A program made the translations under genes and the position numbers. The notes below the pieces were generated by a model. It made no database searches, was not told the origin of the DNA, and was given only the letters and a program-made list of their open reading frames with translations. From positions 2,173,001 to 2,237,000 of the forward strand of contig NC_007761.1 of assembly GCF_000092045.1 (NCBI RefSeq): DNA of 64,000 nt. The letters are read 5' to 3'. Shown here piece by piece: positions 1-7,926 of the stretch. This DNA is from Rhizobium etli CFN 42. Lineage in GTDB: Bacteria > Pseudomonadota > Alphaproteobacteria > Rhizobiales > Rhizobiaceae. The stretch's first letter is position 1. Each line of letters opens with the position of its first letter.

Positions 1-8
1 CTCATGAA

Positions 9-99
9 GGGAAATATGCATGTCCCTGTCAGGATTCAATGGCTGGCGGGGAATGTCTCATTTCCCGCTGGCGAAGCCCGGCAAAGGATGCATATTAGG
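9..99. other. Possible structured RNA element in gene-free leader
   Basis: Bases 1-249 hold no gene I can support. Within them a 9-bp inverted repeat (AATATGCAT at 13-21, ATGCATATT at 88-96) encloses a second hairpin (GCGGGGAA at 46-53 with TTTCCCGC at 61-68, one wobble pair, 7-nt loop). This nested layout could be a small RNA, the folded 3' end of an upstream transcript, or chance. There is no T-run, so it is not a standard terminator. I recognise no riboswitch family. Confidence 0.25.
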
Positions 100-249
100 G
101 CGGCGCGCCGCAAACGCCTGCGGATATCATGCAAAAACGGTGCGACAACAAAGACCTACGACGTCGAACCCGATTGAGCAAAGAGGGTCCGGCGATGGTG
201 GCGAAAAAGAACGCTTGCCGGGGCGAGCGCGATAGGGCGGTCGGGGAAT

Positions 250-978
250 ATGAAGATTTTCAACTATAAGCGCGTTCCTTACGCGGAGATGCGCGCCTTT
301 TCCGTCCACATATTGACGGCCTCCGGTTCCTTCCTGGCCTTTCTCGGCGTCGTCGCCGCCGCCGAGCACCGCTTCATCGATATGTTCTGGTGGCTGGGTC
401 TTGCCCTTCTCGTCGACGGCATCGATGGCCCGATCGCCCGCAAGGTGCGTGTCAAGGAAGTACTGCCGAACTGGTCGGGAGATACGCTCGACAACATCAT
501 CGATTACGTCACCTATGTGCTGCTGCCGGCCTTTGCGCTCTATCAGAGCGGCATGATCGGCGAGCCCTGGTCCTTCGTCGCCGCCGGCATGATCGTCGTC
601 TCCAGCGCTATCTATTATGCCGATATGGGCATGAAGACGGAGGAATATTTCTTCTCCGGCTTTCCCGTCGTCTGGAACATGATCGTCTTCACCCTGTTCG
701 TCATCGATGCCAGCGCGACGACCGCGCTTGCCGTCGTCATCGTTTCGGTGGTGCTGACCTTCCTGCCGATCAATTTCCTGCATCCGGTCCGCGTCCAAAG
801 GCTGCGCCCGCTCAATCTCGGCGTCTTTTTCCTCTGGTCGGCGCTCGGCATCTATTCGCTGCTGAAAAATTTCCAGACGCCTGAATGGGCGCTCGTTCTC
901 TTCATTGTGAGCGGGATCTATCTTTACGTCATCGGCGCGGTGCTGCAATTCTTCCCAGCTCTTGGACGCAAAGCTTGA
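250..978 (+). CDS. pcs: Phosphatidylcholine synthase
   Basis: This inner-membrane enzyme condenses CDP-diacylglycerol with choline to give phosphatidylcholine and CMP, the one-step route typical of rhizobia, Agrobacterium and Brucella. The 242-residue protein has many hydrophobic segments and carries the CDP-alcohol phosphotransferase signature in the form seen in Pcs: D59, G60, A63, R64, then G77, D81 and D85, with a wider gap between AR and G than in other family members. Length matches rhizobial Pcs. The ATG at 250 follows a purine-rich GGGGAA. It stands first on the plus strand, 10 bases before the oxidoreductase start, so the two may be co-transcribed. Confidence 0.93.
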   Translation: MKIFNYKRVPYAEMRAFSVHILTASGSFLAFLGVVAAAEHRFIDMFWWLGLALLVDGIDGPIARKVRVKEVLPNWSGDTLDNIIDYVTYVLLPAFALYQSGMIGEPWSFVAAGMIVVSSAIYYADMGMKTEEYFFSGFPVVWNMIVFTLFVIDASATTALAVVIVSVVLTFLPINFLHPVRVQRLRPLNLGVFFLWSALGIYSLLKNFQTPEWALVLFIVSGIYLYVIGAVLQFFPALGRKA

Positions 979-988
979 GGACGGCAAG

Positions 989-1969
989 ATGACGAAGACG
1001 CAGGCGGTTTCATTCTCGCGGACAGGCGGACCGGAGGTTTTCGACTATGTTGAGATTGATCTTCCGCCGCCGCCGGCCGGTGAGGTGCAGATCCGCCAGG
1101 CGGCGGTCGGCCTCAATTTCATCGATGTCTATTTTCGCAATGGCTCCTACAAGGTGCCGCATCTTCCTTTCGTCACTGGTAAGGAGGGGGCCGGCACTGT
1201 GACAGCGGTCGGCCCTGACGTTACCGATTTCAAGGTCGGCGATCGTGTCGCCTATGCGAGCGCCGATGGCGCCTATAGTGTCGAGCGTAATATCGAGGCG
1301 CGTCATCTGGTTCATGTGCCCGGCGGCATAGAGCTCGAAACCGCGGCGGCGATGATGCTGAAGGGCATGACCGCCGAATATCTCCTGAACCGCACCTTCA
1401 AGGTCGGCCCTGAGACGGTGCTGCTGTTTCATGCCGCCGCCGGCGGCGTCGGACTGATCGCCGGCCAATGGGCAAAGGCGCTCGGCGCCACCGTCATCGG
1501 CACGGCGGGATCGGAAGACAAGGTCGCGCTGGCGCTAGAACACGGCTACGACCATGTGATCAATTACAAGAGCGAAGACTTCGTCGGCCGGGTCCGCGAC
1601 ATAACCGGCGGCAAGGGCGTCGATGTCGTCTATGATTCGATCGGCCGCGATACTTTTCCACAGTCGCTCGACTGCCTGAAGCCGCGCGGGCTTTTTGCCT
1701 CCTTCGGCCAGTCCTCCGGGCCGATCGAGAACTTCAGCCTTTCCCAGCTGGCGCAGAAGGGCTCGCTCTTTGCGACGCGGCCGACGCTCTTCACCTATAT
1801 CGCCGCGCGCCAGGAACTGATCGACAGTGCGAAAGCGCTATTTGATGTTGTGCAAAGCAACAAAGTGCGTATCAATGTCAATCAGACCTATCCGCTGCGT
1901 GAGGTTGGGCGGGCCCACGCGGATCTGGAATCAAGAAAAACAACAGGAACGACGCTGCTGATTCCATGA
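989..1969 (+). CDS. NADPH:quinone oxidoreductase (zeta-crystallin type MDR family)
   Basis: A 326-residue zinc-free medium-chain dehydrogenase/reductase that is expected to reduce quinones or other small electrophiles with NADPH in the cytosol. It has the GroES-like N-terminal fold with the LNFIDVYFR segment (about 42-50), the nucleotide-binding AAGGVG turn (150-155) in a Rossmann domain, and no structural zinc cysteine cluster. I chose the ATG at 989 because GAGG lies 8 bases upstream. An in-frame ATG at 962 would overlap pcs and lacks such a site. The physiological substrate cannot be told from sequence. Confidence 0.85.
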   Translation: MTKTQAVSFSRTGGPEVFDYVEIDLPPPPAGEVQIRQAAVGLNFIDVYFRNGSYKVPHLPFVTGKEGAGTVTAVGPDVTDFKVGDRVAYASADGAYSVERNIEARHLVHVPGGIELETAAAMMLKGMTAEYLLNRTFKVGPETVLLFHAAAGGVGLIAGQWAKALGATVIGTAGSEDKVALALEHGYDHVINYKSEDFVGRVRDITGGKGVDVVYDSIGRDTFPQSLDCLKPRGLFASFGQSSGPIENFSLSQLAQKGSLFATRPTLFTYIAARQELIDSAKALFDVVQSNKVRINVNQTYPLREVGRAHADLESRKTTGTTLLIP

Positions 1970-2008
1970 GATCCGAACGGACCGGTCGGCAGAAGAAATG
2001 AGGGGAAC

Positions 2009-3577
2009 GTGTCGCCATTGAATGTGCCGGATTCCGGTGCGTTACTATCCGTACAGAAGCTGACGAAATTTTTCGGTGGCTTTCCCGCCTGCAATGAAAT
2101 CGATCTCGATATCGCGCCGGGCGAAATTCACGCGCTTCTCGGCGAAAATGGCGCAGGCAAATCCACGCTGGTCAAGATGCTGTTCGGCGTTCTGGAGCCG
2201 ACCCATGGTCAAATCCTCTGGGACGGCACGCCGGTCACCGTCGCTTCGCCCGGTGAGGCCCGCAGGCTCGGCATCGGCATGGTCTTCCAGCATTTTTCCC
2301 TGTTCGAAGCGCTGACGGTCGCCGAGAACATCGCGCTGTCGCTCGATGACACCATTCCAATCGACAGGATCGCCGAAGAGGCGAGGGCGCTCTCCGTCGC
2401 CTACGGCCTGCCGCTTGACCCGCATGCCCATGTCGCCGATCTCTCCGTCGGCGAACGCCAGCGCATCGAGATCGTCCGTGCGCTGCTGCAGAACCCGAAG
2501 CTCATCATTCTCGACGAGCCGACCTCGGTGCTGACGCCGCAGGAAGCCGACAGGTTGTTTGAAACCTTGTTCAAGCTGCGCGCCGAGGGCCGCTCTGTTC
2601 TCTATATCAGTCACCGCCTGGAAGAGGTGCAGCGTATCTGCGATCGCGCCACTGTGCTGCGCCATGGCCGCGTGACCGGCGCCTGCGATCCGAAGCAGGA
2701 GACGCCCGCCTCGCTTGCCCGCATGATGGTCGGCAGCGAGGTGGCGACCGTCACCCATCCCGAGCGCTCGGACAAGGGCGAGGTGCAGCTTGCCGTGACG
2801 AACCTCTCGGTTGCCGCGCGCACGCCCTTCGCCATGCCGCTACGCGATGTCTCGATGACCGTTCGGGCCGGCGAGATCCTGGCGATTGCTGGGGTCGCCG
2901 GCAATGGGCAAAGCGAATTGTTCGACGCACTCTCCGGCGAATATCCGGTCGCTTCGGCCGAAGCGATCGTTATCCGGAAGAAGCCCGTGGGTACCGAGGG
3001 GATAACGGCCCGCCGCCTGCTCGGCGCCGGGTTCGTGCCGGAAGAGCGCCATGGCCATGCCGCCGTTTCTGCCATGAAGCTCTCGGACAATCTGGTGCTC
3101 GCCCGCAGTCAGTCGGATCGCAAGGCCTTTCTTGGCGTGCTCGGCATGATTCGCCATGGCGCGGTGAAATCTGCCGCACGGCGCATCTCCGAGGCTATGG
3201 ATGTCCGCAAGAGCGGGGACGACCCAGCCGCGGCCTCACTGTCCGGCGGCAATCTGCAGAAATTCATCGTCGGCCGCGAACTCGACCGCCAGCCGGCCGT
3301 CCTCGTTGTCAACCAGCCGACCTGGGGCGTCGATGCGGGAGCCGCAAGCCGCATCCGCCAGGCGCTCGTCGATCTTGCAAAAGCCGGCTCCGCCGTCGTC
3401 GTCATCAGCCAGGATCTCGACGAGATCTTCGAGGTCGCGACCGATATCGCCGTCATCTCCGAGGGACGCCTTTCCCACCCCTATCCGGCCGGCGAGCTGA
3501 CGCGCGAAAAGATCGGCCTGCTGATGGGCGGCCTGCATGACGCCAAGCCCGACGCGGAGGCTGCCCATGCGCATTGA
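2009..3577 (+). CDS. ABC importer, double ATP-binding protein of BMP/nucleoside type
   Basis: This 522-residue protein has two fused nucleotide-binding domains, as in the NupO/YufO/RbsA group that powers uptake of nucleosides or sugars. Domain 1 is complete: Walker A GENGAGKS (45-52), signature LSVGE (145-149) and Walker B LIILDE (165-170). Domain 2 is degenerate: its P-loop region reads GVAGNGQSE, its signature LSGGNLQK is intact, but the Walker B acidic pair is Asn-Gln (435-436) instead of Asp-Glu, so probably only one site hydrolyses ATP well. Start is GTG, with AGGGGA just upstream. It overlaps the first permease by 11 bases and leads a four-gene operon. Confidence 0.9.
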   Translation: MSPLNVPDSGALLSVQKLTKFFGGFPACNEIDLDIAPGEIHALLGENGAGKSTLVKMLFGVLEPTHGQILWDGTPVTVASPGEARRLGIGMVFQHFSLFEALTVAENIALSLDDTIPIDRIAEEARALSVAYGLPLDPHAHVADLSVGERQRIEIVRALLQNPKLIILDEPTSVLTPQEADRLFETLFKLRAEGRSVLYISHRLEEVQRICDRATVLRHGRVTGACDPKQETPASLARMMVGSEVATVTHPERSDKGEVQLAVTNLSVAARTPFAMPLRDVSMTVRAGEILAIAGVAGNGQSELFDALSGEYPVASAEAIVIRKKPVGTEGITARRLLGAGFVPEERHGHAAVSAMKLSDNLVLARSQSDRKAFLGVLGMIRHGAVKSAARRISEAMDVRKSGDDPAAASLSGGNLQKFIVGRELDRQPAVLVVNQPTWGVDAGAASRIRQALVDLAKAGSAVVVISQDLDEIFEVATDIAVISEGRLSHPYPAGELTREKIGLLMGGLHDAKPDAEAAHAH

Positions 3578-4652
3578 ACTCGAGAAACGCGCCGAGGTTT
3601 CGAAGCTCTTTGCCTTCGTCTCGCCGCTGCTGGCGCTTGTGCTGACGCTCGCCTTCGGCGCCATCATGTTCGCCATGCTCGGCAAGGACCCGGTCGGGTC
3701 GCTGGACGCTTTCTTCGTCGAGCCGCTGCTCGAAGTCTGGTCGCTGCACGAACTGGCGATCAAGGCCGCGCCGCTCATCCTGATCGCCGTCGGCCTTGCC
3801 GTCTGCTATCGCTCGAACAACTGGAATATCGGTGCCGAGGGCCAGTTCACCATCGGCGCCATCACCGGCTCCTATCTGCCGATCGTCTTCTACGACTGGC
3901 ATTCGCCCCTCGTCCTGCCGTTGATGCTGATCCTGGGAGCGCTCGGCGGCGCGCTCTTTGCCGCCATTCCGGCGCTGTTGAAGGCGCATTTCAACACCAA
4001 CGAAATCCTGACATCGCTGATGCTGGTCTATATCGCCCAGCTCTTCCTCGATTGGCTGGTGCGCGGCGCCTGGCGCGATCCGCAGGGCTTCAACTTTCCG
4101 GTCTCGCGCGATTTCGCACCCGAAGCCGTGCTGCCGGCGATCTGGGAGGAATCCGGCCGGGCCCACTGGGCCTTCATTTTCGCCATCATCGCGGCAATCG
4201 GCGTCTGGTTCATGCTGCGGTATACGCTGAAAGGCTTCGAAATCATCGTGCTCGGCCAGTCGGAGCGGGCAGGGCGCTTTGCCGGCTTTTCGTCGAAGAA
4301 GATGATCTGGTTCAGCTTTCTCTTCTCAGGGGCTCTTGCTGGTCTTGCCGGAATCTCCGAGGTCTCCGGCTCGATCGGCCATTTGCAGCCGGCGATCTCG
4401 CCAGGCTACGGCTTCACCGCCATCATCGTCGCCTTCCTCGGCCGGCTCAATCCGCTCGGCATCATCGCGTCCGGCCTGGTGCTGGCGCTGACCTATCTCG
4501 GCGGCGAGGCCGCACAGCTGTCGCTCGGCGTCTCGGACAAGGTCACCCGCGTCTTCCAGGGCCTGCTGCTCTTTTTCGTGCTCTCCTGCGATACACTGAT
4601 CTACTACAAAATCCGCATCGTCTGGTCGCGGTTGAGGAGCGGCGCGGCATGA
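3567..4652 (+). CDS. ABC importer permease 1 (BMP/nucleoside type)
   Basis: A 361-residue inner-membrane permease of the BPD_transp_2 (RbsC-like) family, with about 9-10 hydrophobic spans. It carries the family segment around NNWNIGAEGQ near residue 80 and a GFTAIIVAFLGRLNP stretch near the C-terminus. It should pair with the second permease to form the channel for the binding protein at 5622-6698. The ATG at 3567 is preceded by GGAGG six bases upstream and lies inside the end of the ATPase gene. The stop overlaps the next start (ATGA), indicating coupled translation. Confidence 0.9.
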   Translation: MRIELEKRAEVSKLFAFVSPLLALVLTLAFGAIMFAMLGKDPVGSLDAFFVEPLLEVWSLHELAIKAAPLILIAVGLAVCYRSNNWNIGAEGQFTIGAITGSYLPIVFYDWHSPLVLPLMLILGALGGALFAAIPALLKAHFNTNEILTSLMLVYIAQLFLDWLVRGAWRDPQGFNFPVSRDFAPEAVLPAIWEESGRAHWAFIFAIIAAIGVWFMLRYTLKGFEIIVLGQSERAGRFAGFSSKKMIWFSFLFSGALAGLAGISEVSGSIGHLQPAISPGYGFTAIIVAFLGRLNPLGIIASGLVLALTYLGGEAAQLSLGVSDKVTRVFQGLLLFFVLSCDTLIYYKIRIVWSRLRSGAA

Positions 4653-5569
4653 GCATTTTCGAAGCCATTCTGCTGACGGTGATCACCGCCTCGACGCCGC
4701 TTGTCATCGCCGCGCTCGGCGAACTGGTGACGGAGCGCTCCGGCGTTCTCAATCTCGGCGTCGAAGGCATGATGATCATGGGCGCGGTTGCCGCTTTTGC
4801 CGGAGCGCAGACGTCGGGCTCGCCCTATGTCGGGATCATCTGCGGCATAGCGGCGGGTGCGCTGTTCTCGCTGCTGTTCGCCTTCCTGACGCTGACGCTG
4901 GTGGCCAACCAGGTGGCGACGGGACTGGCGCTTACGCTTCTCGGCCTCGGCGCATCCGGCATGCTCGGGGAGCCCTATGTCAGCGTTCCCGGAATTCGCC
5001 TCGAAGAGATCGTCGTTCCGATCCTGTCGGATATTCCCGTCATCGGCCATGTTCTGTTCAGGCAGGATCTGATCTTCTACCTGTCGATTGCGCTTGTGAT
5101 CGGCGTCAGCTGGTTCTTGTTCCGCAGCCGGGCCGGGCTGAAGCTGAGAGCAATCGGCGACAGTCATACGTCGGCGCATGCGCTCGGCATCGGTGTCATC
5201 CGCACGCGCTACTTGGCGGTGATGTTCGGCGGCGCCTGCGCCGGTCTTGCCGGAGCGCAGCTCTCGCTCGTCTATACGCCGCAATGGGCGGAGAACATGT
5301 CGGCCGGCCGCGGCTGGATCACCCTGGCGCTTGTCGTTTTCGCTTCCTGGCGGCCATGGCGGGTTTTTGCCGGCGGGTATCTCTTCGGTGCGGTCACCAT
5401 CCTGCAGCTGCACGCGCAGGCCTTCGGCCTCGGCATTCCCTCTCAGTTTCTGTCGATGCTGCCCTATGCCGCGACTATTGTGGTTCTCATCATCATTTCT
5501 CATAATCGGCGCACGACGATGATCAACACGCCGGCATCGCTTGGAAAAGCTTTCGTGCCGGAGCGATAA
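4649..5569 (+). CDS. ABC importer permease 2 (BMP/nucleoside type)
   Basis: A 306-residue inner-membrane permease, the second half of the heterodimeric channel. It is rich in hydrophobic helices and has the diagnostic LTERSGVLNLGVEGMM-like segment near the N-terminus (here VTERSGVLNLGVEGMM, about residues 28-43), seen in YufQ/NupQ-type permeases of nucleoside importers. The ATG overlaps the stop of permease 1 (ATGA). The substrate-binding protein gene follows after 52 bases, completing ATPase-permease-permease-binding protein order. Confidence 0.9.
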   Translation: MSIFEAILLTVITASTPLVIAALGELVTERSGVLNLGVEGMMIMGAVAAFAGAQTSGSPYVGIICGIAAGALFSLLFAFLTLTLVANQVATGLALTLLGLGASGMLGEPYVSVPGIRLEEIVVPILSDIPVIGHVLFRQDLIFYLSIALVIGVSWFLFRSRAGLKLRAIGDSHTSAHALGIGVIRTRYLAVMFGGACAGLAGAQLSLVYTPQWAENMSAGRGWITLALVVFASWRPWRVFAGGYLFGAVTILQLHAQAFGLGIPSQFLSMLPYAATIVVLIIISHNRRTTMINTPASLGKAFVPER

Positions 5570-5621
5570 AGAACAACAACAGACGGGTTTCCGGAATAAC
5601 TTCAAACCAACAGGGGTCACC

Positions 5622-6698
5622 ATGAAGAAGTTCGCACTCACACTTGCCGCTTCAGCAGCCGCCATTATCGGCGTCGCCTCAGCCGCTCAGGCCGCCGACA
5701 AGACGAAGGTCTGCTTCGTCTATGTCGGTTCGCACACCGACGGCGGCTATTCGCAGGCCCACGATCTCGGCCGTCAGCAGGTGCAGGCTGAATTCGGCGA
5801 CAAGATCGAAACGCCTTATCTCGAAAACGTGCCGGAAGGCCCGGATGCCGAGCGCGCCATCGAGCGCCTCGCCCGTTCCGGCTGCAAGCTCATCTTCACC
5901 ACCTCCTTCGGCTTCATGGATGCGACCGTGAAGGTTGCCGCCAAGTTCCCGAAGGTCAAATTCGAGCACGGCACCGGCTACAAGACCGGCCCCAACCTCG
6001 CCACCTACAATTCGCGCTTCTACGAGGGCCGCTACATCCTCGGCCAGATCGCCGCCAAGACCTCGAAGAATCACGGCGCCGCCTACATAGCCTCCTTCCC
6101 GATTCCGGAAGTGGTGATGGGCATCAATTCCTTCGAGCAGGGCGCCAGGTCGGTCGATCCGAGCTTCAAGCTCAAGGTCATCTGGGTCAACACCTGGTTC
6201 GACCCCGGCAAGGAAGCCGATGCCGCCAAGGCGATGGTCGATCAGGGCGTCGACGTCTTGACGCAGCACACCGATACGACGGCGCCGATGCAGGTTGCAG
6301 AAGAGCGCGGCATCCATGCCTTCGGCCAGGCGTCCGACATGATCGCAGCCGGCCCGAAGGCGCAGCTGACGGCAATCGTCGATACCTGGGGCACCTACTA
6401 CTCCAAGCGCGTACACGCGCTGCTCGACGGCACCTGGAAGTCCGAGCAGAGCTGGGATGGCCTGAAGGATGGCATCCTGAAGATGGCGCCCTACACCAAC
6501 ATGCCTGACGACGTGAAGAAGATGGCCGAGGAAACCGAAGCCAAGATCAAGTCGGGCGAGCTGCATCCCTTTACCGGCCCGATCAACAAGCAGGACGGAA
6601 CGCCCTGGCTGAAAGCCGGCGAGAAGGCCGATGACGGTACGCTGCTCGGCATGAACTTCTACGTCGAAGGCGTCGACGACAAGCTGCCGGCGCAATAA
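5622..6698 (+). CDS. BMP/Med-family periplasmic substrate-binding protein
   Basis: A 358-residue exported lipoprotein-like binding protein of the basic membrane protein (PnrA/BmpA) family, members of which bind purine nucleosides. An N-terminal signal peptide is clear, with cleavage likely after AQA (about residue 24); no lipobox cysteine is seen, so it is probably soluble in the periplasm. Family motifs include CFVYVGSHTDGGYSQAHD near the start and the FTTSFGFMD segment. The ATG at 5622 has AGGGG about 9 bases upstream. It is the last gene of the importer operon and is followed by a strong terminator. The exact ligand is not determined. Confidence 0.9.
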   Translation: MKKFALTLAASAAAIIGVASAAQAADKTKVCFVYVGSHTDGGYSQAHDLGRQQVQAEFGDKIETPYLENVPEGPDAERAIERLARSGCKLIFTTSFGFMDATVKVAAKFPKVKFEHGTGYKTGPNLATYNSRFYEGRYILGQIAAKTSKNHGAAYIASFPIPEVVMGINSFEQGARSVDPSFKLKVIWVNTWFDPGKEADAAKAMVDQGVDVLTQHTDTTAPMQVAEERGIHAFGQASDMIAAGPKAQLTAIVDTWGTYYSKRVHALLDGTWKSEQSWDGLKDGILKMAPYTNMPDDVKKMAEETEAKIKSGELHPFTGPINKQDGTPWLKAGEKADDGTLLGMNFYVEGVDDKLPAQ

Positions 6699-6724
6699 TC
6701 GGGTTATCGCTTTTGCCGATACGA

Positions 6725-6755
6725 GGGGCGCTCCTTGGGGGCGCCCTTTTTTCTT
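6725..6755 (+). terminator. Rho-independent terminator of the BMP importer operon
   Basis: GGGCGC (6726-6731) pairs with GCGCCC (6741-6746), extended by one wobble pair, and is followed directly by a run of six T. It ends the 2009-6698 operon and isolates it from the next importer. Confidence 0.85.
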
Positions 6756-6776
6756 CTCACACGCTAAAAAAAGCGA

Positions 6777-6801
6777 TTTACAAAAGTAATACTATATGAT
6801 T
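6777..6801 (+). promoter_or_regulatory. Candidate promoter/operator ahead of ytfQ
   Basis: An AT-rich stretch in otherwise GC-rich DNA, containing TTTACA (6777-6782) and an imperfect dyad around TAATACTATATGAT (6787-6800; T-ATA arms match, centre does not). It lies 43-67 bases before the ytfQ start. It is a reasonable place for the promoter and for binding by the FadR-type regulator encoded at 11440-12216, but no consensus was verified. Confidence 0.35.
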
Positions 6802-6843
6802 TTTTGACCCTGCGCCGCGAAGGAGCGGCATTGGGAGGATATC

Positions 6844-7806
6844 ATGAAATTGAAGACTGCACTTTTGAGTGCCACGATTTTGGCTGCCTGCATGTTCGGT
6901 TCGGCTTCGGCCGGCGGCTTGACCGTCGGCTTCTCGCAGATCGGTTCGGAATCGGGCTGGCGTGCGGCTGAAACGACCGTGACCAAGGAGCAGGCCAAGA
7001 AGCGCGGCATCGATCTGAAGTTTGCCGATGCGCAGCAGAAGCAGGAAAATCAGATCAAGGCTTTGCGCTCCTTCATCGCTCAGGGCGTCGATGCCATTCT
7101 TATCGCTCCGGTCGTCGAAACCGGCTGGGACGACGTTCTGAAGGAAGCCAAGGAAGCCAAGATCCCGGTCATTCTTCTCGACCGCACCATCAAGGCTCCC
7201 GACGATCTCTACCTGACGGCTGTTACGTCGGACCTCGTTCATGAAGGCAAAGTCGCAGGCGACTTCCTGGTGAAGACCGTCGGCGATAAGAAGTGCAACG
7301 TCGTCGAGCTGCAGGGCACGACCGGTTCGTCGCCGGCGATCGCCCGCAAGAAGGGCTTCGAAGAGGCTCTTGCTGGCCACGATAACCTCAAGATCGTTCG
7401 CAGCCAGACCGGTGACTTCACCCGCACCAAGGGCAAGGAAGTCATGGAAAGCTTCCTGAAGGCCGAGAATGGCGGCAAGGATATCTGCGCTCTCTATGCT
7501 CATAACGACGACATGGCCGTCGGCGCCATCCAAGCGATCAAGGAAGCCGGCCTGAAGCCCGGCAAGGATATCCTCGTCGTCTCCATCGACGCCGTGCCTG
7601 ATATCTTCAAGGCAATGTCCGAAGGCGAGTCCAATGCCACTGTCGAGCTGACGCCGAACATGGCTGGTCCGGCCTTCGACGCACTCGATGCCTACCTGAA
7701 GGACAAGAAGGCTCCGCCGAAGTGGATCCAGACCGAGTCCAAGCTCTACACGCCTTCCGACGACCCGATGAAGGTCTACGAAGAGAAGAAGGGCCAGGGC
7801 TACTGA
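6844..7806 (+). CDS. ytfQ: Galactofuranose-type sugar-binding protein YtfQ
   Basis: A 320-residue periplasmic binding protein of the ribose/galactose-binding family. It reads very like E. coli YtfQ over its whole length, for example VGFSQIGSESGWRAAET after the signal peptide, QQKQENQIKA, and SIDAVPDIFKAMSEGE; YtfQ binds galactofuranose in E. coli. The signal peptide is cleaved probably after ASA near residue 23. It is first in a ytfQ-ytfR-ytfT-yjfF operon with the same order as in E. coli. A 120-base gap with two strong hairpins follows it, which may keep its transcript more abundant than the downstream genes. Confidence 0.92.
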   Translation: MKLKTALLSATILAACMFGSASAGGLTVGFSQIGSESGWRAAETTVTKEQAKKRGIDLKFADAQQKQENQIKALRSFIAQGVDAILIAPVVETGWDDVLKEAKEAKIPVILLDRTIKAPDDLYLTAVTSDLVHEGKVAGDFLVKTVGDKKCNVVELQGTTGSSPAIARKKGFEEALAGHDNLKIVRSQTGDFTRTKGKEVMESFLKAENGGKDICALYAHNDDMAVGAIQAIKEAGLKPGKDILVVSIDAVPDIFKAMSEGESNATVELTPNMAGPAFDALDAYLKDKKAPPKWIQTESKLYTPSDDPMKVYEEKKGQGY

Positions 7807-7819
7807 TTTGAACCTGGAA

Positions 7820-7883
7820 CCGCACTGGCCCATAATCGGCCGGTGCGGAACTGCCGGTGCCGGACCGGGCGTCATGCCCGGTC
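7820..7883 (+). other. Two intercistronic hairpins between ytfQ and ytfR
   Basis: Hairpin 1: CCGCACTGGCC (7820-7830) with GGCCGGTGCGG (7838-7848), 11 pairs including one wobble, 7-nt loop. Hairpin 2: GACCGGGC (7863-7870) with GCCCGGTC (7876-7883), 8 perfect pairs, 5-nt loop. Neither is followed by a T-run, so they look like mRNA-stabilising or partial-attenuation structures after a binding-protein gene rather than a full terminator. Confidence 0.6.
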
Positions 7884-7926
7884 TCGGCGCGGGCGCAAGG
7901 CGCAATATCAGGACACAGCAGCCCTC

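Noticed and set aside
20..235. 71-codon frame upstream of pcs
   Set aside because: Its start lies in the folded element, it lacks a ribosome site, and its sequence is of low coding character.
7820..7883. Rho-independent terminator between ytfQ and ytfR
   Set aside because: Stable stems but no T-run, and the downstream genes are required for the same importer.
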